Below, piece by piece: positions 32,114 through 40,799 of a stretch of 50,157 nucleotides of DNA (positions are counted from its first letter, which is position 1; every line of letters begins with the position of its first letter). This DNA comes from Candidatus Wallbacteria bacterium. Its GTDB lineage: Bacteria > Muiribacteriota > UBA6191 > JACPRK01. The notes beneath the pieces were generated by a model, which was given only the letters and a program-made list of their open reading frames with translations, had not been told where the DNA came from and did no database searches. The position numbers and the translations under genes are program-made. The stretch is taken from NCBI GenBank assembly GCA_016190005.1, contig JACPRK010000205.1, forward strand, positions 1 to 50,157, written 5' to 3'.

Positions 32114-32692
32114 GGTCGAGCACCGCCTTCGGGAACCTGGACCGGCTTGGCCGTCGTGACCGGGACCGGGAGAAATCCTCAATCGGCTGCCGGCGTGTTA
32201 TGGTTTGTATACCAACTACTTCGGCAACGTACAACCCCCGAGCCCCGGCTGGGCGTGCTCGCGCAACACGGGAAGCCGGCCGGCTGAAAGCGGCACCCTG
32301 GACGGACAGCGCTGACGCATTCGTAACACTCCACTCGTAGGCGGAGCAGTGTTCGTACGGGGAGCCCTGTACTTCGCGACGATTGGCGATGTCTCGATGC
32401 CGCTAGGAGCGGCGTCGCTTCCAGTCGGCGATTTCGGCAACGGATGACGCCTCTCCACGGCGTCGAAGCCGTGGCTCCGTTGAAGCGCCTCCGGCGCGTC
32501 TTCGACGTCCCCGGTGAGCCGTCCAGCGCCGCGCTCACCGCCGTCGCGATCCGGATGGTGCCGAGGGGCAGCGGAATCCGCTCCATTTTTTGGCTTGCCA
32601 TTCTCCCGGTCATGGCCCATAATGGCGTGCTCTCCACAACACGTATCCGAGTATTTCAGTTCAGTAAGGACAATCAGGAGGAGGAAGTAGAG
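32114..32692. other. Divergent intergenic region, MscS-type and metalloprotease genes
   Basis: About 580 bases without a convincing gene, although an open frame crosses part of it. It contains a small hairpin (CCACGGC 32455-32461 with GCCGTGG 32468-32474) and a good promoter for the metalloprotease at 32595-32623. The left part presumably holds the promoter of the MscS-type gene, but no clear -35/-10 pair was seen. Confidence 0.5.
32595..32623 (+). promoter_or_regulatory. Sigma-70-like promoter of the metalloprotease gene
   Basis: TTGCCA (32595-32600) and CATAAT (32618-32623) are separated by exactly 17 bases, each one mismatch from consensus. They lie about 70 bases before the metalloprotease ATG, giving a leader of roughly 60 bases that ends with a long AGGAGGAGGAAG ribosome binding site. 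Confidence 0.65.
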
Positions 32693-34288
32693 ATGCGGAG
32701 TGGCTTCGATAAAACCCTTGCCTTGGCGCTTTCGCTGAGTGCGCTCTCGCCCGTCATGGCGTTCATGCCGACGGACGATCCCGAGCCCGCGAACTTGAAC
32801 AAGCCGGCCGCCGAGGCCGGATTGACGCTGCGTCAGGTCAGCTCGCTGGCCGGTAAGGCCACGGGCATCGCAGTGCTGTCTGCCGACGGCGCCCGTGTCA
32901 GCGCTCTTTCGGGCAAGCTGAGCAGTGCCACCAAGGCTGACGCGAAGACGATCGCTCTCGGGTTTGCCAACAGCAAGCTCGGCCAGGCTCGCTTCGAGGC
33001 CACCGACTCGCAGACCTCCGAGGGCGTCACGCACGTCCGGCTGGTCCAGAAGGTCGAGGGGCTCGAGGTCTTCGGCCCCGACCTGACCGTCCACATCGAC
33101 GGCGACGGCACCATCAACATGGTGAACGGCACGGCCATCGAGAACACGACGCCGATCAACACGGCCAAGCTGGACGCCCAGGCGGCTTCCACGGCCGCGG
33201 CCCGGGCGCTGGGCGACGGCAAGATCGAGACGCCGGCCCGCGTGCTCTTCCCGGCCGCCGACGGGCTCCGCCACGCCTGGAAGCTCGAGCTCACCTCGCC
33301 CGGCGCGAGCTGGGTTGCGGTTGTCGACGCGCAGGACGGCAGCATCCTGATGGCCTCCAACCAGGTCCGCCACATCACCGGCACCGGCAGCATCTACCAG
33401 ATGGACCCGCTCCACGGCGCTCCCAGCAACGAGCCGCTGCTCAATCTGAAGGGCAACGGTTTGCTGCACGGCAGCTTCGTCGACGTCCGCAACGAGGACA
33501 ACGACCGGGCCAAGGCGGAGGACCACAAGTTCATCTACGAGCCGGACAACACCCACTTCGATGAGTCGATGGTCTACTTCCACCTCGACAAGGTCCACGC
33601 CTACTTCAAGAGCCTGGGCTTCAGCGATCTGGACAAGCCGATCGTGGCGACAGTCCATGTGGGCGACCGCTTCGACAACGCCTACTTCGACCCCCGCAGC
33701 GGCTCGCTGTCGTTCGGTGACGGCGGCAACCGCCTCAACGACCTGTCGAAGGACGCCACGGTCGCCTACCACGAGTATGGCCACGCCGTGACCAACGCCA
33801 TCGTCGGCATGATGTTCGGCGGCGAGGGCGGCGGTATGCACGAGGGCTACTCGGACTACTTCGCGGGCACCATCACCGACGACCCGATCATCGGCGGCTA
33901 CGCTGGCCAGCGGTTGCCGAGCGGCAACATCCGCAACATGGACAACACGCTCCACTACCCGGAGGATTCCGGCAGCGAGCCACACAAGGCCGGCCGCATC
34001 TGGGGCGGCGCCTGCTGGGACGTCCGCAAGGCCCTCGGCCCCGAGGTGACCGACAAGATCGTCCACCAGAGCCGATTCTACATCCCCAAGTGGGGCCCCA
34101 AGTTCGCCGATGCCTACCAGGGCATCCTGAAGGCCGACCAGAAGCTCTACGGCGGTTCGCACGCGGCGAAGGTCACGGAGATCTTCACCAAGCGCGGCAT
34201 CGCCAAGGGCGTCTCCGAGATGGCGCTGCGGGACGTGCTGCGCCAGGCCAACTTCCAGGACCTGGGCACCAAGACCGGCGTCCGGTAG
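32693..34288 (+). CDS. Secreted thermolysin/fungalysin-like zinc metalloprotease (M4/M36)
   Basis: A 531-residue preproenzyme. The signal peptide (about 1-24, ending SPVMAFM) is followed by an FTP-type propeptide (about 85-150, with VEGLEVFGPDLTVHIDGDG) and a PepSY-like segment. The catalytic domain has the zinc motif HEYGH (360-364), with the third ligand Glu384 in GMHEGYSDYF exactly 20 residues after the second His, as in thermolysin. HEYGH and EGYSD are closer to fungalysin (M36) than to M4. It acts outside the cell as an endopeptidase. AGGAGGAGGAAG precedes the ATG, and promoter and terminator are both identifiable, so it is a single-gene transcript. Confidence 0.9.
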   Translation: MRSGFDKTLALALSLSALSPVMAFMPTDDPEPANLNKPAAEAGLTLRQVSSLAGKATGIAVLSADGARVSALSGKLSSATKADAKTIALGFANSKLGQARFEATDSQTSEGVTHVRLVQKVEGLEVFGPDLTVHIDGDGTINMVNGTAIENTTPINTAKLDAQAASTAAARALGDGKIETPARVLFPAADGLRHAWKLELTSPGASWVAVVDAQDGSILMASNQVRHITGTGSIYQMDPLHGAPSNEPLLNLKGNGLLHGSFVDVRNEDNDRAKAEDHKFIYEPDNTHFDESMVYFHLDKVHAYFKSLGFSDLDKPIVATVHVGDRFDNAYFDPRSGSLSFGDGGNRLNDLSKDATVAYHEYGHAVTNAIVGMMFGGEGGGMHEGYSDYFAGTITDDPIIGGYAGQRLPSGNIRNMDNTLHYPEDSGSEPHKAGRIWGGACWDVRKALGPEVTDKIVHQSRFYIPKWGPKFADAYQGILKADQKLYGGSHAAKVTEIFTKRGIAKGVSEMALRDVLRQANFQDLGTKTGVR

Positions 34289-34314
34289 TCGCTGGGGTCT
34301 AACGGTTCACGACG

Positions 34315-34350
34315 GGACCGCGAGAGGTGAAAGCCTCTCGCGGTCCTTGT
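34315..34350 (+). terminator. Intrinsic terminator-like hairpin after the metalloprotease
   Basis: GGACCGCGAGAGG (34315-34327) and CCTCTCGCGGTCC (34334-34346) form a perfect 13-bp stem with a TGAAAG loop, then TTGTT. The T-tract is short, but the stem is very stable, and it lies 26 bases after the metalloprotease stop and before a convergent gene, so it may serve both. Confidence 0.85.
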
Positions 34351-34408
34351 TCATTCGGCGGCTGCGTGAAAGGACCGATAGACGGGGCCCCCGCGCGAAG
34401 AGGGGACG

Positions 34409-35581
34409 CTACGAGGAACGGCCGTCCTCGAGCTCGGAGCGACGGTCGTCGGAGATGGCGAGGAGACCTGCGAGCTGCCGCAGCAGGTGGCGTTCGCGAG
34501 AGGTGATCATGCGGTCGCGGCGGGCCGTTTCAAAGCAGCGCCGGTAGAGCGCCTCGGCGTCGAGCGAGCCAACCTGCGGCAGCGAGAGCTGGCTCCGGAT
34601 GCGCTCCTTTTCCTGCCCCACGATACGGTGCTCCTCTTCTTCGGGGAGCTTCAGGACGCCTCGCAGGCCACGGAAGAACTGCGTCTCCTGTGGGGAGATC
34701 TTGCGATCGGCCATGACGGCTTGAACGGCGTACCTGAAGATCGCTTCCGGAGTCAGTTCCTCTTCGGAGTCCTCTTGGTCATCCGGTCGAGCTTCGGGAG
34801 GCGCCGGGCGAAGGGCGTCCACGTCTGCGCGGGGCTCACCCGGCTCCGCCGGCTCGGCCGTGGACGTCAGTGGGGGCGCTGTCACCGGCGCCGGAGATTC
34901 GGGCGCCAGCCCCCGCTGCGGTGCGCTGCCGGGACGAACGTCCCAATCAGCCGGGGGCGGCAGGAAGCCGTCCCGCATGGCGATCGGGGGGCCGAAGATT
35001 TCGGCAGCCAACAGAAGGCGGGCCGGATCGGACGCCAGGCCGAACACTCGCCGGCACAGCGCAGCGGCGGCATCGGCAAGGGGCGGTGTTTGCCGCTCAG
35101 AGGGCTGCTGGGATGCGTCCTCGAGGGCGGATGCTGCCGTATCGGTCGTCTCCTGCTCGGGCGACCGAGTGCGGCCGGCTTGCTTCGCGACGCCGCGCCG
35201 GGCTGGCTTCGCTGGGGCGGATAGGGCGCTCCCGTAGCCGGCGGCCACCGCGGCCGGGGCCCCGGCTGCCTTCGAACGGCCGCCGGCGGCGACACGCTGT
35301 CGGGCCTGGGAGTGCGCGCCGCTCTTGTACTGGGCGCGACGGCGGCGCTGCTCGATGTCCCAGGAGGAGACGCCTTCCACGTCCGGCGGGATGGGCAGGT
35401 CCAGGGCCGATGGGATCGTCTCCGGCTCCTGGCCGGCCAGCGCCACCGAGCCGCCGAACTCCAGGTCGATGGACTTGCGGGTCATTTCGAGCCGCTCGAG
35501 CGCCCCGAGCAACTCGGTCTCGTTGGAGGCGCCGGAGAGTTCGACGATCAGGTCGTCCAGGTTGGTTCCTCTTCGAACCAT
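34409..35581 (-). CDS. TerB-like domain protein, third gene of the flotillin operon
   Basis: A 390-residue cytoplasmic protein. Residues 1-60 are helical, followed by a long low-complexity Ala/Pro/Arg-rich stretch (about 80-270). The C-terminal 120 residues resemble the TerB/tellurite-resistance helical domain: YAVQAVMADRKISPQE and CFETARRDRMITSRE are two metal-loop-like repeats with the xDxxIxxxE pattern. It follows the FloA-like gene with only a six-base gap, so it is very likely co-expressed and may act with the membrane scaffold. ATG 35581 was preferred to a GTG two codons upstream. Confidence 0.7.
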   Translation of the reverse strand: MVRRGTNLDDLIVELSGASNETELLGALERLEMTRKSIDLEFGGSVALAGQEPETIPSALDLPIPPDVEGVSSWDIEQRRRRAQYKSGAHSQARQRVAAGGRSKAAGAPAAVAAGYGSALSAPAKPARRGVAKQAGRTRSPEQETTDTAASALEDASQQPSERQTPPLADAAAALCRRVFGLASDPARLLLAAEIFGPPIAMRDGFLPPPADWDVRPGSAPQRGLAPESPAPVTAPPLTSTAEPAEPGEPRADVDALRPAPPEARPDDQEDSEEELTPEAIFRYAVQAVMADRKISPQETQFFRGLRGVLKLPEEEEHRIVGQEKERIRSQLSLPQVGSLDAEALYRRCFETARRDRMITSRERHLLRQLAGLLAISDDRRSELEDGRSS

Positions 35582-35587
35582 GGCCAC

Positions 35588-36598
35588 TCAGGCTCCCCGC
35601 TGCGCGCTGGTCGACATCTTCGCCGGGGAGCCGTCGGCGGCGCCGTCGCCGGAGCGCGAGAAGGCATCGCGCATGCGCGTATCGGCGTCGACGTTCTTCA
35701 TCCGGTAGTAGTCCATGATTCCGAGTGATCCCTTGCGGAGCGCCTCGGCGATAGCCTTGGGGACGTCGCCCTCGGCCTCGACCAGGCGAGCCTTCATCTC
35801 CTGCTCGTAGGCGATCATCTCGTGCGTCTTGGCCACGGCCATGGCGCGGCGCTCCTCGGCTTTGGCCTGGGCGATGCGCTTCTCGGCCTCGGCCTGGTCC
35901 ATGTGGAGCTGGGCGCCGATGTTGCGGCCGACCTCGATGTCGGCGATGTCGATCGAGATGATCTCGAACGCCGTGTTGGCATCTAACCCCTTGGCGATGA
36001 TGGAGGAGCTGATCAGGTTGGGGTTGGCCAGGATGTCCGTGTGCTTCTCGGCGCCGCCGATGGTGCTGCAGATGCCCTCGCCGATGCGGGCCAGGATGGT
36101 CTCCTCGCCGGCGCCGCCGACCAGTTTGTTGATCTTGGCCTTGACGGTGACGCGCGCGGTCGCCTTGACCTCGATGCCGTTCTTGGCCATGGCGCTGATG
36201 AGCGGGGTCTTGATGACCTTCGGGGTGACGCTCATGGAAACGGCGTCGAGGATGTTTCGGCCCGCGAGGTCGATGGCGGCGGCCTCGTTGAAGCTCAGCT
36301 TGATGCCGGCCTTGATGGCGCTGATGAGGGCGTTCACGACCAGCTGGACGTGGCCGTTGGCCAGGTAGTGCGCCTCGAGCTCGTCGATGTCCAGGAGGAT
36401 GCCGCCCTTCTTTCCCTGGATCAGGGGACGAATGACCTCTGCCTGGTCGATGCCGCGCAGCCGCATTCCGATGAGGCGCATCGGCGAAAGCACGACACCG
36501 GAAGAGACCGCCGAAACCCAGAGCCCGATCGGGAAGTAGGCCAGCAACGAGAACAGGATGACGATCAGGAAGAAGAAGCCGACAATGATGCCTTCCAT
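35588..36598 (-). CDS. floA: Flotillin-like protein FloA (SPFH domain)
   Basis: A 336-residue protein of the FloA/YqfA family. The N-terminal membrane hairpin ([28 protein letters not shown], read in two parts) is followed by an SPFH domain with [29 protein letters not shown] and [20 protein letters not shown], which are nearly invariant in FloA. A charged helical region with [22 protein letters not shown] drives oligomerisation. FloA organises functional membrane microdomains. The upstream NfeD gene is the expected partner, as in the Bacillus yqeZ-yqfA operon. Confidence 0.95.
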   Translation of the reverse strand: MEGIIVGFFFLIVILFSLLAYFPIGLWVSAVSSGVVLSPMRLIGMRLRGIDQAEVIRPLIQGKKGGILLDIDELEAHYLANGHVQLVVNALISAIKAGIKLSFNEAAAIDLAGRNILDAVSMSVTPKVIKTPLISAMAKNGIEVKATARVTVKAKINKLVGGAGEETILARIGEGICSTIGGAEKHTDILANPNLISSSIIAKGLDANTAFEIISIDIADIEVGRNIGAQLHMDQAEAEKRIAQAKAEERRAMAVAKTHEMIAYEQEMKARLVEAEGDVPKAIAEALRKGSLGIMDYYRMKNVDADTRMRDAFSRSGDGAADGSPAKMSTSAQRGA

Positions 36599-36673
36599 CT
36601 TGGATTCACTCCTTCGGAGGAGTCCCGGTTACCGTGTGAAGCGACCATGAGAGGACGGCCCGGCGGGGAAATT

Positions 36674-37282
36674 TCAGTCGCCGCCCAGCTTTCGAACGAT
36701 GACGCGCCCGTCCTCGAAACGCGCCACTTCGACGGCAGTGCCCTTGTCCACGTAGCCGTCTTCGCTGACGACGTCGAGCAGCCGGTCCTCGAAGCGGGCC
36801 GAGCCGGCCGGCCGCAGATCCGAGACCGCCGTTCCGCGCTTTCCGACCCAAGTCATCTCGTGGAGCGTTTCGGTCTCGGGTGCCACGCGGTGGGTTATGT
36901 GGCCCTTGTGGAACAGGGCCTCCGCCGCCGGCGTCAACGGGAAGACGCGCATCACGGCGTAGGTGACCAGACCGGCCACGCCCAGCTCGAGGGCTGCGAC
37001 CGTGGTGCCGGTTTCCAGTCCCAGACGGTCCACGCACCGGTAGAAGCTCCAGAGAATGAGGCCCAGGCCCGGAAGAGCTGCGATGCCGTGGCCGGGGAAG
37101 AGGAACAGCTCCACCATCACCAGCAGTAGCCCGAGCACGAAGAGCCCCGTGACGTCGACCAGAGTTCCGATATCGGAAGCGGTCTGGGTCTGCGCGGCCA
37201 AAGCCACGGCGGCCGTCCCCACGAGCAGCAACAGGATCGTGACTCCGGCCTGGCGGGATGCACGACTGGAAACGGGACTCAT
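36674..37282 (-). CDS. NfeD-family membrane protein
   Basis: A 202-residue protein. An N-terminal hydrophobic segment (about 13-29) and a cluster of helices (about 40-110, LFVLGLLLVMVELFLFPGHGIAALPGLGLILW read in parts) precede a C-terminal OB-fold: MTWVGKRGTAVSDLRPAGSA, VVSEDGYVDKGTAVEVARFE, DGRVIVRKL. The GK.G.a.t.LrPaG pattern is the NfeD hallmark. It lies 75 bases upstream of the FloA-like gene; NfeD proteins partner with SPFH proteins in membrane microdomains. The ATG at 37282 follows GGAGGAGG; the longer open frame lacks support. It lacks the serine-protease domain of long NfeD forms. Confidence 0.88.
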   Translation of the reverse strand: MSPVSSRASRQAGVTILLLLVGTAAVALAAQTQTASDIGTLVDVTGLFVLGLLLVMVELFLFPGHGIAALPGLGLILWSFYRCVDRLGLETGTTVAALELGVAGLVTYAVMRVFPLTPAAEALFHKGHITHRVAPETETLHEMTWVGKRGTAVSDLRPAGSARFEDRLLDVVSEDGYVDKGTAVEVARFEDGRVIVRKLGGD

Positions 37283-37449
37283 CTCTGCCTCCTCCCGGAG
37301 CGGCCGGCGCCTCTCCCGGAGCAGACTACACCAGGCGGGGCACCGGCGCCAAACGCCGGGTCGCACACGCGTTCTGACAATCACCTTACCAGTCGGAGTC
37401 CCCAAGGGGCCCTCGTCGCTTCCGCGTGCTATTCTGCCGTCGCCGCGCG

Positions 37450-38364
37450 ATGTCCACCCCTTTCCGATTGCTGCTCTGGCTGGCCAGCGTCACGCCTCTC
37501 GCGCTGGGCAGACGGCTGGCCATCGCCGTCGGCCACATGGCCTACTGGCTGCACGCGGGGCTCCGCGGCCGCTCGCTCGAGAGCCTGACCATCGCCTTCG
37601 GGCACGACCTCTCCCAGGGTGAGCTTCGCTCGCTGGCTCGACGCAGCCTGGCCGAGCTGGCGATGACGCTCTTCGAGTTCCTGAAGATGCCCTCCATGAC
37701 CGACAGTGAGGTCGGGCGCCTCTGCCCCATCGAGGGACTGGAGCTGCTCGAGCCGCTGACCGGCAAGCCGGCCATCTACTTCTCGGGTCACATCGGAAAC
37801 GTCATCATGTTAGGTGCGGCGCTGACGCGCCGGGGGCACCGGCTCACCACCGTCGTGCGGCCCTTTACCAGCGCCGGGATGCGCGAGCTGGCGCGGCAGG
37901 TCGCCGGACGATTCGACATTTCCGTGATCGAGCGCCGGGGAAAGAACATCGGCGCCCAGGCCTCGGAGGTACTCAAACGCGGCGAAGTCCTGGGGCTCAT
38001 CACCGACCAGGACGCCGGTGCGCGCGGGATCTTCGTCGACTTCTTCGGCCGGCCGGCGTCCACCTTCCTCGGCACCGCGCAGCTCTCACGCGAGCTCGGC
38101 GTGCCTGTGGTTCCGATGTTCTGCGGACGGCGGCCCGACGGCTCTCTCTTCGCGCGCGTCGAGCCACCGATGGTCCTGACCTTTACGGGCGACCAGGTCT
38201 TTGACGACTCCGAAAACACCGCGCGCCACGTGGCCATCCTGGAGCGCTGGGTTCGCGACTTTCCGGGCAGCTATCTCTGGCTGCACCGCCGATGGAAGAC
38301 CCAACCTCCCTCGGAAGGCGTTGCGCCCCCCTTGCCGCTCAGGCCGACAGAGCCACCTGGTTAG
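37450..38364 (+). CDS. LpxL/HtrB-like lipid acyltransferase
   Basis: A 304-residue membrane-bound acyltransferase. An N-terminal hydrophobic helix (FRLLLWLASVTPLALGRRL) anchors it. The active-site region reads YFSGHIGNVIML: the His of the family HX4(D/E) motif is present, but the acidic residue is replaced by Ile. RRGKNIG, LITDQDAGARGIFVDFFGRPAST and GVPVVPMF are well conserved. Relatives transfer lauroyl or myristoyl chains to lipid A precursors. Neighbours offer no lipid A context. Its 3' end overlaps the convergent histidine kinase gene by 26 bases. Confidence 0.85.
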   Translation: MSTPFRLLLWLASVTPLALGRRLAIAVGHMAYWLHAGLRGRSLESLTIAFGHDLSQGELRSLARRSLAELAMTLFEFLKMPSMTDSEVGRLCPIEGLELLEPLTGKPAIYFSGHIGNVIMLGAALTRRGHRLTTVVRPFTSAGMRELARQVAGRFDISVIERRGKNIGAQASEVLKRGEVLGLITDQDAGARGIFVDFFGRPASTFLGTAQLSRELGVPVVPMFCGRRPDGSLFARVEPPMVLTFTGDQVFDDSENTARHVAILERWVRDFPGSYLWLHRRWKTQPPSEGVAPPLPLRPTEPPG

Positions 38365-40306
38365 CCACGGGCAGCCATACCGTGAACGCACAGCCGCCCT
38401 CGGGCAGGTTTCGCGCGCGGATCTTCCCTCCGTGGTTTCGCACGATGCCATAGCAGACCGCCAGCCCCAGGCCCGCGCCTTGTCCGACGTTTCGCCCGCT
38501 GACGAACGGCAGGAAGATGCGGCGCAGGTTCTCCTCCGGTATCGCGGGGCCGTCGTTGGCGAACTCCACGCTCACCAGGTCGTGAGGCTGGGCAGGCTCG
38601 ACACCCAGACTGATCTTGATCTCGCCGCCCCGGCCGACTTCCGCCAAGCTGAGCGCCGCATTCTCGAGCACCTGCTCGAAGACCTGCCGGATCTGCTGCT
38701 CGTTCATGGAAGCCTTCGGGAGCGGCGACCGCCCGGGTAGCATCACCTTCACATTGCTTGATTCCAGCGCCGGGCGCTTGGCCGCCAGGGCCGCTTCGAG
38801 CACGTCGTAGATCGAGCCTGGCCGTAGCTGCGTCCGCTCGGCCGCCAGGAACGCGGTCAGGTCCTTCACGATCTTCTGACAGCGCTTGGCGTTCTCGAAG
38901 ATCCTGGAGAACATCTGCGCCATCTGCTGCGGCGAGGTCTCGGACCCGCTGGCCCGTCCCAGGTCCGAGAGACCCATGACAACCGCCAGAGGATTGTTCA
39001 GCTCGTGGGCTGCGCCGGACAGCATCTGCACGAAGGTCCCCATCATCCGCGTCTGCTCGTGCTCCGAACGGAGTTGGTCTTCCATCCGGGCGGCCCGGCG
39101 CTCCTCCGTGATGTCCTGGAATACGACCAGGACGCAGCCCTCGCTGTCATTGACCTCGACGCCGTGGTGGCCCAGGAGCGGCATCAACCGCAATCGGAAG
39201 CTCCGCATGGCGCCGTCACCGCGCCCGTACTCCATTTCCAACCCCGCCAGCGGACGGCCTTCTCGCATCACCTGGACGACGGCCGATTCCACGGCAGGCT
39301 GAGCCAACACGCTCATCAGGCTGCGGGGCTGGCCGGGTTCCGGCGTGATGCCGAAGGCGGTCCAGAACTCCGGATTGACAGCGATGATCTGACGCGACGC
39401 GTCAAGCACGCAGATGGGGTCGGGCAATGCTCCGACGATCGCCTCGTTCAACCGCTTCAGCCGCTCGATCTTGTCGGCCTGCTCGCGGAGCGTGCGGATC
39501 TGCTCCTTGAGGTAACGCGCCATCTGCAGCGTGTGGCCGCGCAGCAAGACGTCGGCGATGGTGGAGCGGAGCACCTGGTTCTTCACCGGCTTCTCGAGAT
39601 AGTCGGCCGCGCCCGCCCAGAGCGCCTCGACAGCGACCTCCTGCGAGCCGTGCCCGGTGAGCATCACCACGGGCGTCTCGGGCTTGGCCTGGCGCATCTC
39701 GCGCAACAACACGATGCCGTTGGTGTCGGGCAGCATGTAGTCCAGTAGCACCAGGCTCACGTGCTCGCGGCGCAAGAGCTCCAGCGCCTCCACACCGTCG
39801 GAGGCCGTCAGCAGGCGGTACCCGACGCCGTCGAGCATCTGGACCATCAGTCGAAGGAAATCGGGCTCGTCATCGACGACGAGCAACGTACGCTTCTCCA
39901 CCCCTCGCTCCTGGGGCGGAGCGCCTCGGCCAGAGCGCGCCAGGTGCTCGGCCACGCGGCCAAGGAAGTGCTCCACCTCGCACGGTAGGTGGATGAACTC
40001 GTCGATCCGCGTCTCCTTGAGCAGGTCGCTCGAGATCGCCTCGTCGACCGTGGAGGAGATCAGCACGATCGGCACACCCGCGGCCGTGGGGTAAATGCCA
40101 GTGCGGATGATCCGCGCGATGCGGATGCCGTCGATCTCCGGAACGTGAAGATCGCTGACGACCAAGTCGAACTCCTCGCGGCGCAAGAACTCGAACGCCT
40201 CGTTGGCGCTCTGGGCCGAGGCGACCGAATGCTCGGCGCCGATCAGCACCTGCGCCAGCTGCGCGGCGACGTCGCGATTGTCGTTTACGAAAAGGATATG
40301 AGCCAT
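38339..40306 (-). CDS. Double-receiver PAS sensor histidine kinase
   Basis: A 655-residue soluble signalling protein in the order REC-REC-coiled coil-PAS-HisKA-HATPase. Receiver 1 (1-125) has Asp52 in VVSDLHVPEID but reads FIHLPCEV where the conserved KP is expected, so its Lys is missing. Receiver 2 (about 140-260) is canonical (VVDDEPD, LLDYMLPD, MLTGHGS, EKPVK). A PAS domain (about 285-400, DPICVLDASRQIIAVNPEF) precedes the H-box SGAAHELNNPLAVVMG, and the HATPase has NAALSL and GAGLGLAV. Receivers at the N terminus imply that it is itself the target of another kinase. Confidence 0.9.
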   Translation of the reverse strand: MAHILFVNDNRDVAAQLAQVLIGAEHSVASAQSANEAFEFLRREEFDLVVSDLHVPEIDGIRIARIIRTGIYPTAAGVPIVLISSTVDEAISSDLLKETRIDEFIHLPCEVEHFLGRVAEHLARSGRGAPPQERGVEKRTLLVVDDEPDFLRLMVQMLDGVGYRLLTASDGVEALELLRREHVSLVLLDYMLPDTNGIVLLREMRQAKPETPVVMLTGHGSQEVAVEALWAGAADYLEKPVKNQVLRSTIADVLLRGHTLQMARYLKEQIRTLREQADKIERLKRLNEAIVGALPDPICVLDASRQIIAVNPEFWTAFGITPEPGQPRSLMSVLAQPAVESAVVQVMREGRPLAGLEMEYGRGDGAMRSFRLRLMPLLGHHGVEVNDSEGCVLVVFQDITEERRAARMEDQLRSEHEQTRMMGTFVQMLSGAAHELNNPLAVVMGLSDLGRASGSETSPQQMAQMFSRIFENAKRCQKIVKDLTAFLAAERTQLRPGSIYDVLEAALAAKRPALESSNVKVMLPGRSPLPKASMNEQQIRQVFEQVLENAALSLAEVGRGGEIKISLGVEPAQPHDLVSVEFANDGPAIPEENLRRIFLPFVSGRNVGQGAGLGLAVCYGIVRNHGGKIRARNLPEGGCAFTVWLPVANQVALSA

Positions 40307-40328
40307 CTGTACCCGCTCCTGCGACGCC

Positions 40329-40646
40329 TTATCCGAACCTCCGCGAGCCCGAGCGCTTGGGCACCTTCAGCCCCCCGGCCGTCTCCCCGTCATAGCACTT
40401 CTGCACGGCCTCCCTCAGCATCTTCCTGCGGACCTCCTCGGTGACGGGGAGGACCTCGGGAGGCGGCTGGCAATTGCGCTCGGTCAGGATCCGGTTGTAC
40501 GCCTCCTGGGCTTGCTTGAGCGTTCGGAAGACCCCGGTCGCCTGGCCGTCGACGAGCAGGTGGAACTTCCCGTCGTGCGGCACGTGCTCCGTGTCTCGTT
40601 CCAGTGAAACATTCGCCTTGAGGTTGGCCTGCCTGTAGCTTGACAT
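40329..40646 (-). CDS. Small hypothetical protein
   Basis: A 105-residue basic protein with no recognised domain. The central part (GKFHLLVDGQATGVFRTLKQAQEAYNRIL, read as a beta hairpin followed by a helix) looks like a small alpha/beta module that appears in many uncharacterised short proteins. A Pro/Lys/Arg-rich tail follows. The ATG at 40646 has the purine-rich AAGGGGTGGGTGGG upstream. It lies 22 bases upstream of the double-receiver histidine kinase on the same strand, so they probably form one transcript. Confidence 0.65.
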   Translation of the reverse strand: MSSYRQANLKANVSLERDTEHVPHDGKFHLLVDGQATGVFRTLKQAQEAYNRILTERNCQPPPEVLPVTEEVRRKMLREAVQKCYDGETAGGLKVPKRSGSRRFG

Positions 40647-40799
40647 GCCCACCCACCCCTTTCGGAATCTCTTTCATTGTTCTATTGCACGCGCGACAGC
40701 GCCGGCGTGCTCTCTGACATGAATCTTAGCAGGCTACAGGCCAGGCGGCAAGCCCTGATCGGCCGATTGGCAGCGCCCGGACGTGCTAGCATTGACGCC

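Noticed and set aside
32216-34162. 648-residue minus-strand open frame across the metalloprotease gene
   Set aside because: The plus strand encodes a complete metalloprotease with signal peptide, zinc motif, promoter and terminator; the antisense frame has no recognisable features.
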